Source: a bacterium UBP8_UBA6595 (lineage in GTDB: Bacteria; Margulisbacteria; Marinamargulisbacteria; UBA6595). From it: a stretch of DNA of 48,617 bases. Of the stretch, positions 8,629 through 16,818 are shown in pieces (the stretch's first letter is position 1; every line of letters begins with the position of its first letter). The translations under genes were made by a program, and so were the position numbers. The stretch spans positions 1 to 48,617 of the forward strand of contig DJIL01000044.1 of assembly GCA_002433595.1 (NCBI GenBank). Direction: 5' to 3'. The notes below the pieces were generated by a model. The model saw only the letters and a program-made list of their open reading frames with translations. It was not told the origin of the DNA and made no database searches.

Positions 8629-9066
8629 TTACACACTCACCGGCTCAGGCTGCTGAGCATCATGAGGATGTTCACTACCGGCATAGACTTTCAATTGGTT
8701 CAAAAACTTAATGCGTGTTTTTGGCAGCATTCCTTTTACAGCACGCTCAATAATACGCTCTGGGAATCGGCGTTTGACATCGGCGTATGCCTCTGTTTTC
8801 AATCCACCGGGATACCCCGAATGCCGATAATATTTTTTATTGGCCTCTTTTTTACCGGTGACGGCAATTTGCTCAGCGTTAATTACAACAACAAAGTCGC
8901 CCATATCGACTCCGGGAGTGTAGGACGCCTTATGTTTACCTGTTAGCAAAACAGCAACTTCTGTTGCTAAGCGACCCAACACTTTGTTTTTAGCATCAAC
9001 AACCCACCATTTTTTGCTAATGTCACTGGGCTTTGGATAAAAAGACGGTTGGTTTTTACGTTTCAT
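8629..9066 (-). CDS. rplM: 50S ribosomal protein L13
   Basis: Early-assembly protein of the 50S subunit. The 145-residue product contains KWWVVDAKNKVLGRLATEVA (19-38), LTGKHKASYTPGVDMGDFVVVINA (~41-64) and the C-terminal RIIERAVKGMLPKTRIKFL and LKVYAGSEHPHDAQQPEPV segments typical of L13. A GAGGAG Shine-Dalgarno is centred about 9 nt before ATG 9066. The 45 bp between truA and rplM is AT-rich and holds a possible weak promoter. Confidence 0.97.
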   Translation of the reverse strand: MKRKNQPSFYPKPSDISKKWWVVDAKNKVLGRLATEVAVLLTGKHKASYTPGVDMGDFVVVINAEQIAVTGKKEANKKYYRHSGYPGGLKTEAYADVKRRFPERIIERAVKGMLPKTRIKFLNQLKVYAGSEHPHDAQQPEPVSV

Positions 9067-9083
9067 AATGTCTCCTCACGACG

Positions 9084-9112
9084 ACTATACTATTAACTAT
9101 TTTCTCTATCGC
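9084..9112 (-). promoter_or_regulatory. Possible weak promoter before rplM-rpsI
   Basis: In the 45-bp gap between truA and rplM the minus strand reads TATAGT at 9084-9089, a good -10 candidate, with GCGATA 17 bp upstream (9107-9112) as a poor -35. Transcription would start only about 11 nt before rplM, at the Shine-Dalgarno itself. This is weak evidence; read-through from the upstream operon may be enough. Confidence 0.25.
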
Positions 9113-9858
9113 TAGTACCGAACTTGGTACAGCGTCAAGCCTTTTGAAGGCACTGGCCTATAATTATACACGATAGACCTATCGTTTGTGAATAACCCAT
9201 CAAAATCCACCTGTTTTTTTCGTTGATACACCAGTTCAAATATGGCCCCCAATAGGTTTCGAACCATCCCATACAAAAACCCATTCGCAGTAATCTCAAC
9301 GCACCAATAAGTATCTATTTCTAAACACCGCGCATCAAAAATATGACGCTGTGTACTTGAGCTGGAAGATCCCGAGCGGCAAAATCGATAGAAATCATGA
9401 CTCCCTACAATTGTGGGTAAAGCTTCACGAATTGCCATAATATCAGCTGGCTGACTGGGCAATTGCGCCACATATCGCGATGCCCATAGGCTCGGGGGCT
9501 TATCCGAAAAATAATACCGGTACGTTCGGGATTGAGCGGAATACCGCGCATGAAACGATGCATCCACTGAAACCACTGATCGAATCAGAATGTCTTCAAA
9601 TTTCCAATTTAATAACTTATGCTGAATAACGGCCACTGGCACAGGCGTATTAACCTGAACGCTAATCACCTGCTGATGGGCGTGTACACCGGCATCAGTT
9701 CGACCGGCAGCCACCAAGTGTACCGATCCAAACCATTGATACAAAACATGATCTAGAACCGATTGAACCGTTCGAACACCGGGTTGCTTTTGATAGCCAT
9801 GAAAATGGGTGCCATCATACGCAATATCTAATCGAAGATATTGCGTAATAGATACCAA
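9112..9858 (-). CDS. truA: tRNA pseudouridine(38-40) synthase TruA
   Basis: Forms pseudouridine at positions 38-40 of the tRNA anticodon arm. The 248-residue product has LDIAYDGTHFHGYQKQ (10-25), the catalytic-loop motif AGRTDAGVHAHQQV with catalytic Asp55, and the conserved RTYRYYF and GFLYGMVRNLLGAI segments. The only reasonable start is TTG at 9858, one base after the rplQ stop; no ATG or GTG lies nearby in frame, and counting from TTG places the motif at the usual distance. The order rplQ-truA-rplM-rpsI is common in Firmicutes and relatives. Confidence 0.93.
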   Translation of the reverse strand: MVSITQYLRLDIAYDGTHFHGYQKQPGVRTVQSVLDHVLYQWFGSVHLVAAGRTDAGVHAHQQVISVQVNTPVPVAVIQHKLLNWKFEDILIRSVVSVDASFHARYSAQSRTYRYYFSDKPPSLWASRYVAQLPSQPADIMAIREALPTIVGSHDFYRFCRSGSSSSSTQRHIFDARCLEIDTYWCVEITANGFLYGMVRNLLGAIFELVYQRKKQVDFDGLFTNDRSIVYNYRPVPSKGLTLYQVRY

Positions 9859-9859
9859 T

Positions 9860-10213
9860 CTAGGATGAAAACTGAATCAAGCTCATGTCAGCATTATCAC
9901 CTTTTCGCTTGGCTAATGGAACGATGCTTGTAAATCCCCCGTTTCGAGATTCGCACGCAATTGCAATTGCTTTGACCTCTTTCGACAACACTTTTCGGTG
10001 CGGAAAAAGTGCCAATGCCTGGCGATAACTCGCTAAATCTCCGCGTTTGATTAAGGCAACAATTCGGTCAACATATCGAGACACTTCTCGTGCACGAGTA
10101 GTCGTTGTTTTTATTTTCTGATTGGCAAATAATGCATACGCCAAGCTTCGCAACAGCGCAATGCGCTGATCTGTTGGCTTATTAAGTTTTTTATTGGATC
10201 GTCTATGTCGCAT
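9860..10213 (-). CDS. rplQ: 50S ribosomal protein L17
   Basis: Protein near the polypeptide exit tunnel of the 50S subunit. The 117 residues begin MRHRRSNKKLNKPTDQRIAL, the L17 signature, followed by RSLAYALFANQKIKTTTTRAREV (~25-47) and VDRIVALIKRGD. The middle is slightly shortened relative to E. coli, and the C-terminus is specific. It follows rpoA by 2 bp, the universal alpha-operon ending. Confidence 0.96.
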   Translation of the reverse strand: MRHRRSNKKLNKPTDQRIALLRSLAYALFANQKIKTTTTRAREVSRYVDRIVALIKRGDLASYRQALALFPHRKVLSKEVKAIAIACESRNGGFTSIVPLAKRKGDNADMSLIQFSS

Positions 10214-10215
10214 GA

Positions 10216-11172
10216 TTAACCCGGGATTTTAACATCAAACTCTTTGAGTTTTTCATTAATTTCAACAATGCTTTTTTCACCCAAGTTTTTAATTCGAGAT
10301 AGGTCGCTATTCCCCATGTCTAAAAGCTGGCGAACAGTGCTAACCCCGCCACGCTTTAAGCAATTAAGGGCACGAACGTTCAAACCCAAGTCATCGATAT
10401 TCATTGTTTCTAAGGCTGATGCCGCATCGTTCGCAATTTCATCTGCATTAACGAGGGATTCATTAACGGGTGGCTTTTCATCCATTTTAGCAAACAAGCT
10501 AATTTGATCGCATAAAATTTTGGCGCCTTCTTTAACCACAAACTCTGGCGACATACCCCCGTTGGTCCATACATCTAACACTAACTTCTCGTAGCCCAAG
10601 TCTTTACCAACACGAATATTAAGAACTTCATGATTAACCCGAACAACTGGTGAGAATGACGCATCAAGATAAATCACATCTGGACTAACAGCTTCATCCT
10701 TCACGGCCAATGCGGAGGGCAAGTAGCCGACACCGGAATTAACTTCGCAGGTCATTGCAATCGAAACGGTCTCTGCCGCTTCAAATAAAAATTGATCTGG
10801 ATTTAACAATCTAATATTAGATGGCACTTTAAAGCTATCCGCACAGACTTTCCCTTTGCCTTTAAATGCAAGCTCAACCACATATTTGTGATCATCGTAT
10901 ACAGTATCGCCATTCAAAGCAAACACAAGGCTTTTCAAATTGCACAAGATATCCAAAACATCTTCCCGAATATGCTCAATTGTTGAAAACTCATGCAAAA
11001 CGCCATCGATTTTCACGGATGTAATACGCATACCCGGTATTGACGAAAGCAACACTCGACGCATTGCATTTCCAATACTTGTCCCCATACCTTTAATAAG
11101 TGGCGAAAATGAAAACTTCGAATAGTTCTCGTCTATAACCTCTTGCTGAACCCATGCCTCAATATCACGCAT
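10216..11172 (-). CDS. rpoA: RNA polymerase alpha subunit
   Basis: Dimer of this subunit nucleates RNA polymerase assembly. 318 residues, normal length. The N-terminal domain shows FSFSPLIKGMGTSIGNAMRRVLLSSIPG (~21-48), the alpha dimer interface. The alpha-CTD (~255-315) shows LNVRALNCLKRGGVSTVRQLL and LSRIKNLGEKSIVEINEKL, including the DNA-binding Arg of the RALNCLKR segment, so UP elements and activators could be used. It has the strongest ribosome binding site in the window: AAGGAGG six bases before ATG 11172, next to a TTAAGTTAAG repeat. rpsD, usually just upstream of rpoA, is absent here. Confidence 0.98.
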   Translation of the reverse strand: MRDIEAWVQQEVIDENYSKFSFSPLIKGMGTSIGNAMRRVLLSSIPGMRITSVKIDGVLHEFSTIEHIREDVLDILCNLKSLVFALNGDTVYDDHKYVVELAFKGKGKVCADSFKVPSNIRLLNPDQFLFEAAETVSIAMTCEVNSGVGYLPSALAVKDEAVSPDVIYLDASFSPVVRVNHEVLNIRVGKDLGYEKLVLDVWTNGGMSPEFVVKEGAKILCDQISLFAKMDEKPPVNESLVNADEIANDAASALETMNIDDLGLNVRALNCLKRGGVSTVRQLLDMGNSDLSRIKNLGEKSIVEINEKLKEFDVKIPG

Positions 11173-11196
11173 AAAAACCTCCTTACTTAACTTAAC

Positions 11197-11580
11197 TTAA
11201 ACCCGTCGATACTTTCGAGGACGACAGCCATTGTGTGGGACACTTGTATTGTCCTCAATTGACAACACTTCTAAACCTGCGGACTGCAATGCCCGAATAG
11301 CCGACTCCCGCCCTGGACCCGGTCCCTTCACTACAACAGCGACTGAGTGGACGCCGTAATTTTCCATAGCGCGCACTGCCGCACGTTCTGCTGCTTGTTG
11401 CGCAGCAAATGGCGTCCCTTTTTTTGCGCCTTTGAAGCCCGCCATTCCTGTTGAGAATGAGGCCAGCACGTCACCATTAACCGGGTTGGTAATCGCAACA
11501 ATCGTGTTGTTAAATGTTGAATAAATACAAGCCCGTGCTGTTGGTATGCTACGCTTTGTTCCTTTCTTTTTTACACTCAT
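11197..11580 (-). CDS. rpsK: 30S ribosomal protein S11
   Basis: Platform protein of the 30S subunit. The 127 residues carry ACIYSTFNNTIVAITNPVNGDVLA (17-40), STGMAGFKGAKKGTPFAAQQAAE (~43-65), VVVKGPGPGRESAIRAL (~82-98) and the C-terminal DNTSVPHNGCRPRKYRRV, all diagnostic of S11. It lies 16 bp after rpsM and 24 bp before rpoA. Confidence 0.98.
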   Translation of the reverse strand: MSVKKKGTKRSIPTARACIYSTFNNTIVAITNPVNGDVLASFSTGMAGFKGAKKGTPFAAQQAAERAAVRAMENYGVHSVAVVVKGPGPGRESAIRALQSAGLEVLSIEDNTSVPHNGCRPRKYRRV

Positions 11581-11596
11581 AATTTTATCCTATACC

Positions 11597-11971
11597 CTAC
11601 TTTGTTACTTTCTTCTTACCCGCTACAGCAACCGCTTTCCCGCGTCGTGTCCGAGCGTTTGTATGCGTACGCTGCCCACGGGCTGGCAACTTGCGTCGAT
11701 GCCGAGTGCCTCGGTATGACCCAATTTCACGCAACCGTTTTAATGACTGCGCAACAAATCGGCGCAAGTCACCTTCTAGGGTATAGTTTTCAAGTAGCTT
11801 TCGAAGCTTGACAACATCCACCTCGCTAATATCACGTACACGTGTATTTCCGTCAATTTTCAATAGTTGAATAATCTCTTTTGATGTTTTCAAGCCGATG
11901 CCTTGAATGTACATTAATGCGATTACTAGTCGCTTGTTTTGTGGAAGGTCCACACCTGCTAATCGAATCAT
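11597..11971 (-). CDS. rpsM: 30S ribosomal protein S13
   Basis: 30S head protein that contacts the 50S subunit and P-site tRNA. The 124 residues begin MIRLAGVDLPQNKRLVIAL with the helix-hairpin-helix IQGIGLKTSKEII (~23-35), then the conserved LRRFVAQSLKRLREIGSYRGTRHRRKLPARGQRTHTNARTRR region, abbreviated here as residues ~74-113. A basic lysine-rich tail follows. It starts 3 bp downstream of rpmJ. Confidence 0.98.
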   Translation of the reverse strand: MIRLAGVDLPQNKRLVIALMYIQGIGLKTSKEIIQLLKIDGNTRVRDISEVDVVKLRKLLENYTLEGDLRRFVAQSLKRLREIGSYRGTRHRRKLPARGQRTHTNARTRRGKAVAVAGKKKVTK

Positions 11972-11974
11972 AAT

Positions 11975-12088
11975 TTAACCCTGCCTTTGTTTATGTTTTG
12001 GAATGTCGCAAATGACATACAATATTCCACGCCTACGAACAATCTTACATTTTTTACATTTTTTTCGAACCGAAGCACATGTTTTCAT
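11975..12088 (-). CDS. rpmJ: 50S ribosomal protein L36, zinc-binding form
   Basis: A 37-residue 50S protein too short for ordinary gene finders. Translation of the minus strand from ATG 12088 gives MKTCASVRKKCKKCKIV..., ending KHKQRQG. It has the full zinc ligand set C11, C14, C27 and H32 (C-x2-C-x12-C-x4-H), so this is the C+ (zinc) paralogue type. A GAGGAG Shine-Dalgarno lies 6 nt upstream. It is the first gene of the alpha segment and is preceded by the promoter at 12175-12203. infA, commonly between map and rpmJ, is missing. Confidence 0.97.
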   Translation of the reverse strand: MKTCASVRKKCKKCKIVRRRGILYVICDIPKHKQRQG

Positions 12089-12174
12089 GCGTATCTCCTC
12101 ACCTTGAACTTACCTATTAAATCAATACTGTTATTGTTATATATATCTATCTTAAAATTAAAGACTGGTCTACT

Positions 12175-12203
12175 ATTATGACTAAAATACCGGACTGCGT
12201 CAA
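12175..12203 (-). promoter_or_regulatory. Sigma-70-type promoter for rpmJ-rpsM-rpsK-rpoA-rplQ
   Basis: The minus strand reads TTGACG (12198-12203), a 17-bp spacer and CATAAT (12175-12180), five of six matches to consensus in each box. Predicted transcription start near 12168 gives an ~80-nt leader ending in a GAGGAG ribosome binding site. The 145-bp gap (12089-12233) has no gene and is the only sizeable break within the ribosomal cluster. The sequence around the -35 (GCTTGACGCAGTCC) recurs upstream of tig and inside rpmC; see findings. Confidence 0.75.
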
Positions 12204-12233
12204 GCCATGAATGTCTATTTCGTACAGTTTTGA

Positions 12234-12983
12234 TCATAGTGTTAAAATTTGTGGCCCATTAGCCGTAACCAGAACCGTGTTTTCATAGTGTGCTGACCAC
12301 GCGCGATCTTTTGTTCGAATGGTCCATTTATCCGTATCCGTTACTGTATCGGGACACCCCAAGTTTAGCATCGGTTCAATAGCAATTGTCATTCCCTCAA
12401 CTAGGCGCCTATTGGATCGCATTGTACGCTGGTGTGGAATAAGCGGATCTTCATGCAAGCATTCCCCAACACCATGACTGCACAAATGCTTAGCGGTTGT
12501 TAACTGATGCTCGCGAGCAAACTTAAAAATGGCACACCCAATGCCATCAACTTTTCGACCAACTCGAATTGCACTCATAGCTTCAAAAAACGCGGCTTCT
12601 GTATGCTGAACTAGATCGGCCACGTTTGGATCTACATCCCCAATACACCACGTGCGTGCTGCATCCACATGGTACCCATCATAACAAATGCCAATATCAA
12701 TGCTGCAAATATCACCGGGGTACATAATTTTATCTGAGTATGGAATCCCATGTACAATTTCATCGTTTTTAGATACGCAAATTGTATTTGGGAAGCCTTG
12801 GTATCCTAAAAATGAGGGCGTGCCGCCATGGTCTACTATAAACGCATGGGCGATTGCATCCAATTCAGCCGCTGTAACCCCCGCAATACAAACCGCCTGT
12901 AACGTGCTATGCAGCTCTGCGAGTAATGCGCCGCCGGCTTGCATGGCCATAATGGCTTGTGACGACTTAACAACGATTGCCAC
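12234..12983 (-). CDS. map: Methionine aminopeptidase, type I
   Basis: Removes the initiator methionine from nascent proteins with a dinuclear metal centre. I place the start at GTG 12983 (VAIVVKSSQAIMAMQAGG), which gives 249 residues and sets the metal ligands at D96, D107, H170, E203 and E234, each one lower than in the E. coli enzyme; H78 matches the conserved catalytic histidine. A longer frame to 13007 adds eight residues inside adk. Motifs: SIDIG, VDAARTW, SHGVGECLHEDP, IAIEPML, HYENTVLVT. It overlaps adk by 17 bp. The last gene before the 145-bp gap, it ends the secY-adk-map segment. Confidence 0.95.
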   Translation of the reverse strand: MAIVVKSSQAIMAMQAGGALLAELHSTLQAVCIAGVTAAELDAIAHAFIVDHGGTPSFLGYQGFPNTICVSKNDEIVHGIPYSDKIMYPGDICSIDIGICYDGYHVDAARTWCIGDVDPNVADLVQHTEAAFFEAMSAIRVGRKVDGIGCAIFKFAREHQLTTAKHLCSHGVGECLHEDPLIPHQRTMRSNRRLVEGMTIAIEPMLNLGCPDTVTDTDKWTIRTKDRAWSAHYENTVLVTANGPQILTL

Positions 12984-13626
12984 AGCCAAATGTATCCAAC
13001 ACTGCACGAGTAATTACCTTTAATGATTGACTGGTATCAATTACCGCACAGCGATCTTCATAATATGAGCGTAAAATTGCTGTTTGATCGCAATATGCTT
13101 GATATCGTTTGCGAACCACATTCGCTTGATCATCATCTCTGACAATTAGTGAATGACCGCATTCATCACATACATTCGTTTGCTTAGGTGGAACATGCAC
13201 AACATGGTAAGTATGGGAACAGTATGAGCAAATTCGCCGCCCACTAATGCGTTCCAGAACCAATTCCAATGATGCGTCAAAATACAATACTTGCTCGATG
13301 GATCGACCGAGTGTGCTTAATAATTGATCAAACTGTTTCGCTTGACCCACTGTTCGGGGGAATCCATCAAAAATAACAGCGCCTGGCTCTTGGCTCAAGC
13401 CCGATACTAGCGGCTCAATAATTGCAATAAGCAGTTCATCTGGAACCAAGCCCCCAGACTCCACAACCGTTTGTATTTTTTTTCCCAATACCGTTTCTCG
13501 TTTAATCTCTTCGCGAAGCAAGTCCCCTGTTGACACAACCACACAGTCCATCGATTGACGCAAACTTTGGGCCTGTGTTCCCTTTCCAGACCCTGGGGGG
13601 CCTAAAAAAACATAGATCTTCTTCAA
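12967..13626 (-). CDS. adk: Adenylate kinase with zinc-binding lid
   Basis: Interconverts ATP + AMP and 2 ADP. The 219-residue product has the P-loop GPPGSGKGT (9-17), DGFPRTVGQA (87-96) and GRRICSYC (129-136). The LID domain is the long form with four cysteines at 133, 136, 153 and 156, a zinc site typical of Gram-positive and many other non-enterobacterial kinases. The start is TTG 13626: it overlaps the secY stop as TTGA, and the sequence MKKIYVFLGPPGSG begins at the standard distance from the P-loop; no ATG is available. Confidence 0.96.
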   Translation of the reverse strand: MKKIYVFLGPPGSGKGTQAQSLRQSMDCVVVSTGDLLREEIKRETVLGKKIQTVVESGGLVPDELLIAIIEPLVSGLSQEPGAVIFDGFPRTVGQAKQFDQLLSTLGRSIEQVLYFDASLELVLERISGRRICSYCSHTYHVVHVPPKQTNVCDECGHSLIVRDDDQANVVRKRYQAYCDQTAILRSYYEDRCAVIDTSQSLKVITRAVLDTFGCGNRC

Positions 13627-14885
13627 TTTAAAAACCCCTTGTATTGGTGGTTCATAATATAGGTATCCACATGCTTAACTAAATCTAAGGCAACGCCTAC
13701 AATAATTAGCAAAGCAGTCCCCCCCAACCCCGCAAAACTATTCACGCGGGTAATATGAATACCTACAACTGGCATAATGGCAATCAACGAGAGAAATACG
13801 GCACCAAAAAATGTCAGGCGAGTAATAATGCCTTCTAAATAATCCACCGTGGGCTTGCCTGGACGAACACCAATAACAAATCCCCCATGCTTTTTTAAAC
13901 TATCCGATAACTCAACCGGATTAAATGTAATTGCTGTATAAAAATAGGTGAAAAAGAAAATCAAAATACAAAATAATGCATTATATACAAACCCATCATA
14001 CCTATACCAAGTAGACACCATTGATTGAAACGTATCATTTGGAATATAACCCATAATCATAATAGGAAATTGCAACACAGCTGAAGCAAAAATAATGGGC
14101 AATACACCGCCTTGTATTAATTTTAATGGGATATAAGTGCTTTGGGCGCCCACCATGCGTCGCCCTACCACACGTTTGGCATATTGAACAGGAATATTGC
14201 GCTGCGCTTCTTGAACAAACACAATACCGGCCACCACTGCTATGAGTATTAAAATTAAAGCAAAAATACCAACAAGCGTACCCCCACCTTGCACAAACAC
14301 AATTGTATTTTTAATATAAACCGGCATTTGAGCCACAATGCCAATAAATATGATTAAAGAAGCGCCATTTCCAATGCCACGTTCTGTAATTAGTTCTCCA
14401 AACCACATAACTAAAGTTGCCCCAGCTACCAACCCAATTAACGCATAGATAAAAAAACTAAGGACTGATACGTGCGCCAACAAGAACCCTTTAAATGTAA
14501 CCGAAACGACAATTGCTTGAACAATAGCCAAGACAACCGCCATGTACCGGGTATATTGAGATACTTTTTTCCGTCCAGCATCCCCCTCTTGGGCCAACTC
14601 TTTTAGACTTGGCGAAACAACTGTGAGTAACTGCATAATAATAGATGCATTAATAAACGGTATAATTCCCAAAGCAAACAATGAGAAACGACTTAAGCCA
14701 CCACCCGAAAACAAATTGACAAAACCCAGGAGGCCCCCTTGATCAAACAACACGCGAACCTGATCCAAATCAACACCTGGAATGGGAATGTAGCCTCCCA
14801 ACCTATATAAAAACAGAATCAAAACAACAAATAAGAATCGTTTTCGAAGGTCCGGTAGCGTGAGGGCCAGTAACAGTTTATTCAT
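13623..14885 (-). CDS. secY: Protein translocase subunit SecY
   Basis: Channel subunit of the SecYEG translocon in the inner membrane. The 420 residues contain ten hydrophobic segments. Recognisable SecY parts are FLFVVLILFLYRLGGYIPIPGVD (18-40), the plug region GGGLSRFSLFALGIIPFINASIIMQLL (61-87), ERGIGNGASLIIF (~168-180) and QRNIPVQYAKR and FNPVELSDSLKKHGGFVIGVRPG near the C-terminal third. It lies 6 bp after rplO and is coupled to adk. Its partner SecG is encoded on the opposite strand at 24819. Confidence 0.97.
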   Translation of the reverse strand: MNKLLLALTLPDLRKRFLFVVLILFLYRLGGYIPIPGVDLDQVRVLFDQGGLLGFVNLFSGGGLSRFSLFALGIIPFINASIIMQLLTVVSPSLKELAQEGDAGRKKVSQYTRYMAVVLAIVQAIVVSVTFKGFLLAHVSVLSFFIYALIGLVAGATLVMWFGELITERGIGNGASLIIFIGIVAQMPVYIKNTIVFVQGGGTLVGIFALILILIAVVAGIVFVQEAQRNIPVQYAKRVVGRRMVGAQSTYIPLKLIQGGVLPIIFASAVLQFPIMIMGYIPNDTFQSMVSTWYRYDGFVYNALFCILIFFFTYFYTAITFNPVELSDSLKKHGGFVIGVRPGKPTVDYLEGIITRLTFFGAVFLSLIAIMPVVGIHITRVNSFAGLGGTALLIIVGVALDLVKHVDTYIMNHQYKGFLN

Positions 14886-14891
14886 GAATCC

Positions 14892-15353
14892 CTACAGCAC
14901 GTGTGCAGTAGATCCAGATTCGGATAGTTTCTCAAGTGCAGACTTTGAAAATGCATGCGCATGAATTGTTATCGTTTTTGACAAGGACCCATCACCCAAT
15001 ACTTTAACGCGCTCATCATTTGAAATACCAAAATGAGTCATTAGAAATGCCTGGTCAACACAGTCATTGGCCTTACATTTCTTGTCTAGATCAGACATAT
15101 TTAGAATTCGATGCTCTACACGAAATCGATTGCGAAATCCTGCTTTTTTAGGTAGTCGGCGGTATAAAGGATTTTGCCCACCTTCAAATCCTCGCTTTCG
15201 GCTATATCCGGATCGCGACTTTTGCCCCTTGTGACCGCGGCCACACTCCCCCCCATATCCCGATGCGTTGCCACGACCAACACGTTTACGGTTTTTCGTG
15301 GAACCCGGTTCCGGAGCGACTGATGTATGGGTTTGACAATTATTATTGCTCAT
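14892..15353 (-). CDS. rplO: 50S ribosomal protein L15
   Basis: 50S assembly protein. 153 residues with the glycine/arginine-rich N-terminus KNRKRVGRGNASGYGGECGRGHKGQKSRSG (21-50 region), FEGGQNPLYRRLPKKAGF (~56-73) and a globular C-terminal half with VKVLGDGSLSKTITIHAHAFSKSALEKL. Its ATG overlaps the rpsE 3' end by 11 bp; rpmD (L30), which normally separates the two, is absent. Confidence 0.96.
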   Translation of the reverse strand: MSNNNCQTHTSVAPEPGSTKNRKRVGRGNASGYGGECGRGHKGQKSRSGYSRKRGFEGGQNPLYRRLPKKAGFRNRFRVEHRILNMSDLDKKCKANDCVDQAFLMTHFGISNDERVKVLGDGSLSKTITIHAHAFSKSALEKLSESGSTAHVL

Positions 15354-15915
15354 GGCTTTCTACCTCTAATTCAACACGTTTTGCTTGTTTTTTTCTCTGA
15401 ACATCTGCAACAAAAAATGAAACACCCCTGAATGCACACTCTTCATCATAATCTCTCAAGCACTCAAGAGCCATAAGCGTTGCTTTTGCTGCATTCATAG
15501 GATTGTTTGAACCATGGCATTTTGCCACAACATCGTTAACACCCATTGCCTGCAATACAATACGAACAGACCCCCCCGCAATGATACCCGTCCCTGGCTT
15601 TGCGGGCCGAATCACAACAGTAGCTCCACCAAATCTTGCCTGAACTTCGTGATTGACTGTTCGATCAACCCCTTTAATTTCAACCATGGTTTTTTTGGCC
15701 TGAGCCAGAGCTGTTTGAATTCCCAGCGGAACCTCTTTTGATTTCCCTAGACCCAAACCAACACTACCTTTTTTATCGCCCACAATAACGAATACTCGAA
15801 ATGACATTCGACGACCGCCTTTAACAACTTTGTTTACTCGGCTAATTTGGACGACTTCCTCAAAAAACTCTTTGGCTGCATCTGAACGATTGTCTCGATT
15901 TCCTGCATTTTTCAT
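15343..15915 (-). CDS. rpsE: 30S ribosomal protein S5
   Basis: 30S protein involved in decoding accuracy and mRNA helicase activity. The 190 residues include EEVVQISRVNKVVKGGRRMSFRV (~20-42), VGDKKGSVGLGLGKSKEVPLGI (~46-67) and RPAKPGTGIIAGGSVRIVLQAMGV (~102-125). The C-terminus is longer and more charged (KKQAKRVELEVESHEQ) than in E. coli (~167). It sits 12 bp after rplR and overlaps rplO. Confidence 0.97.
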   Translation of the reverse strand: MKNAGNRDNRSDAAKEFFEEVVQISRVNKVVKGGRRMSFRVFVIVGDKKGSVGLGLGKSKEVPLGIQTALAQAKKTMVEIKGVDRTVNHEVQARFGGATVVIRPAKPGTGIIAGGSVRIVLQAMGVNDVVAKCHGSNNPMNAAKATLMALECLRDYDEECAFRGVSFFVADVQRKKQAKRVELEVESHEQ

Positions 15916-15927
15916 ACTATTTATCTC

Positions 15928-16248
15928 CTAAAAATCCAGACCAGCCGATCGAGCTGCATCGGCTAACGCCTTAATGCGCCCGGCATACACCTGATTTCCG
16001 CGATCAAACACAACACGCTTAATCCCCCCTTTTAGCGCACGCTCAGCCAGCGCTGTACCGACTGCCTGAGCCGTTGCTATATCCTGCCCACCACCCTTCA
16101 GTGATGACGCCTGTACAAGCGTATTGCCAACAGAATCATCAATGATCTGCGCAACAATATGACGATTACTTCGAAAGACTGACAATCTCAGCCGCTCTCG
16201 ATTAGATTTTATTTTTGCTCGTTTTTGCCGATAATATTTTCTAGACAT
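15928..16248 (-). CDS. rplR: 50S ribosomal protein L18 (short N-terminus)
   Basis: Binds 5S rRNA in the central protuberance. At 106 residues it is about 12-15 residues shorter than typical, lacking part of the basic N-terminal arm. The core is clear: RERLRLSVFRSNRHIVAQIIDD (17-38), TLVQASSL, AQAVGTALAERALKGGIKRVVFDRGNQVYAGRIKALADAARSAGLDF (C-terminal half, ~60-106). ATG 16248 is 18 bp after rplF, and no in-frame upstream start is visible before the rplF stop. Confidence 0.95.
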   Translation of the reverse strand: MSRKYYRQKRAKIKSNRERLRLSVFRSNRHIVAQIIDDSVGNTLVQASSLKGGGQDIATAQAVGTALAERALKGGIKRVVFDRGNQVYAGRIKALADAARSAGLDF

Positions 16249-16266
16249 AATTTCAACCTACCTTAT

Positions 16267-16806
16267 TTATTTTACACTTTTACCTTGCTTCAATCGAGGC
16301 GGTCGTCGATCCGAATACCGAACCCCTTTGCCTTTGTATGCATCGGGCTTTCTAAGTTTAAAAATATTAGCGGCAACCTGACCTACTTGCTGATTGTTGA
16401 CTCCACATATCGAAAACCGAGTGGGCGACTCAACTTCAATTGAAATCCCATCAGGAGATGCAAAATCAATCGGATGGGAATACCCCAAATACAACCGAAT
16501 ACCGCCCGTTGTTTTTTCAACTTTGTACCCAACACCCACCAATTCCATATTAATCTTGAATCCATCGACTACACCCGCAATCATATTCTTAACTAACGAC
16601 CAGTACAAACCTAATTTTGGATTTTTAAACAAGTCTGGGCTTGTGAAGCCAACTGTTTTGGCTGATCCATCAACCGCCACAACAACACTCGAGTCAACCG
16701 GTTGGGACAACTCGCCCATAGGCCCCTTGACCAAAACATTTTTATTGGCTATTTCAAGAGTCACCGTATCGGGATAACTTAATAATCGCTTTGCTAATCT
16801 TGACAT
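16267..16806 (-). CDS. rplF: 50S ribosomal protein L6
   Basis: 50S protein near the factor-binding region. The 179 residues form two L6 repeats: the first with VTLEIANKNVLVKGPMGELSQPV (15-37), the second with GVGYKVEKTTGGIRLYLGYSHPIDF (~90-114). The conserved C-terminal signature RKPDAYKGKGVRYSDRRPPRLKQGKSVK (~152-179) is intact apart from small substitutions. Spacing is 12 bp after rpsH. Confidence 0.97.
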   Translation of the reverse strand: MSRLAKRLLSYPDTVTLEIANKNVLVKGPMGELSQPVDSSVVVAVDGSAKTVGFTSPDLFKNPKLGLYWSLVKNMIAGVVDGFKINMELVGVGYKVEKTTGGIRLYLGYSHPIDFASPDGISIEVESPTRFSICGVNNQQVGQVAANIFKLRKPDAYKGKGVRYSDRRPPRLKQGKSVK

Positions 16807-16818
16807 TTCATTACCCTC

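Noticed and set aside
9123..9140. GCTTGACGCTGTACC at the 3' end of truA, similar to the repeated extended -35 motif
   Set aside because: It is inside conserved truA codons (GLTLYQVRY) and no -10 box lies 16-18 bp downstream, so I did not count it as a fourth copy.
11987..12181. Plus-strand open frame over rpmJ and its promoter
   Set aside because: It is antisense to L36 and the promoter; phenylalanine/leucine-rich composition comes from AT-rich DNA.
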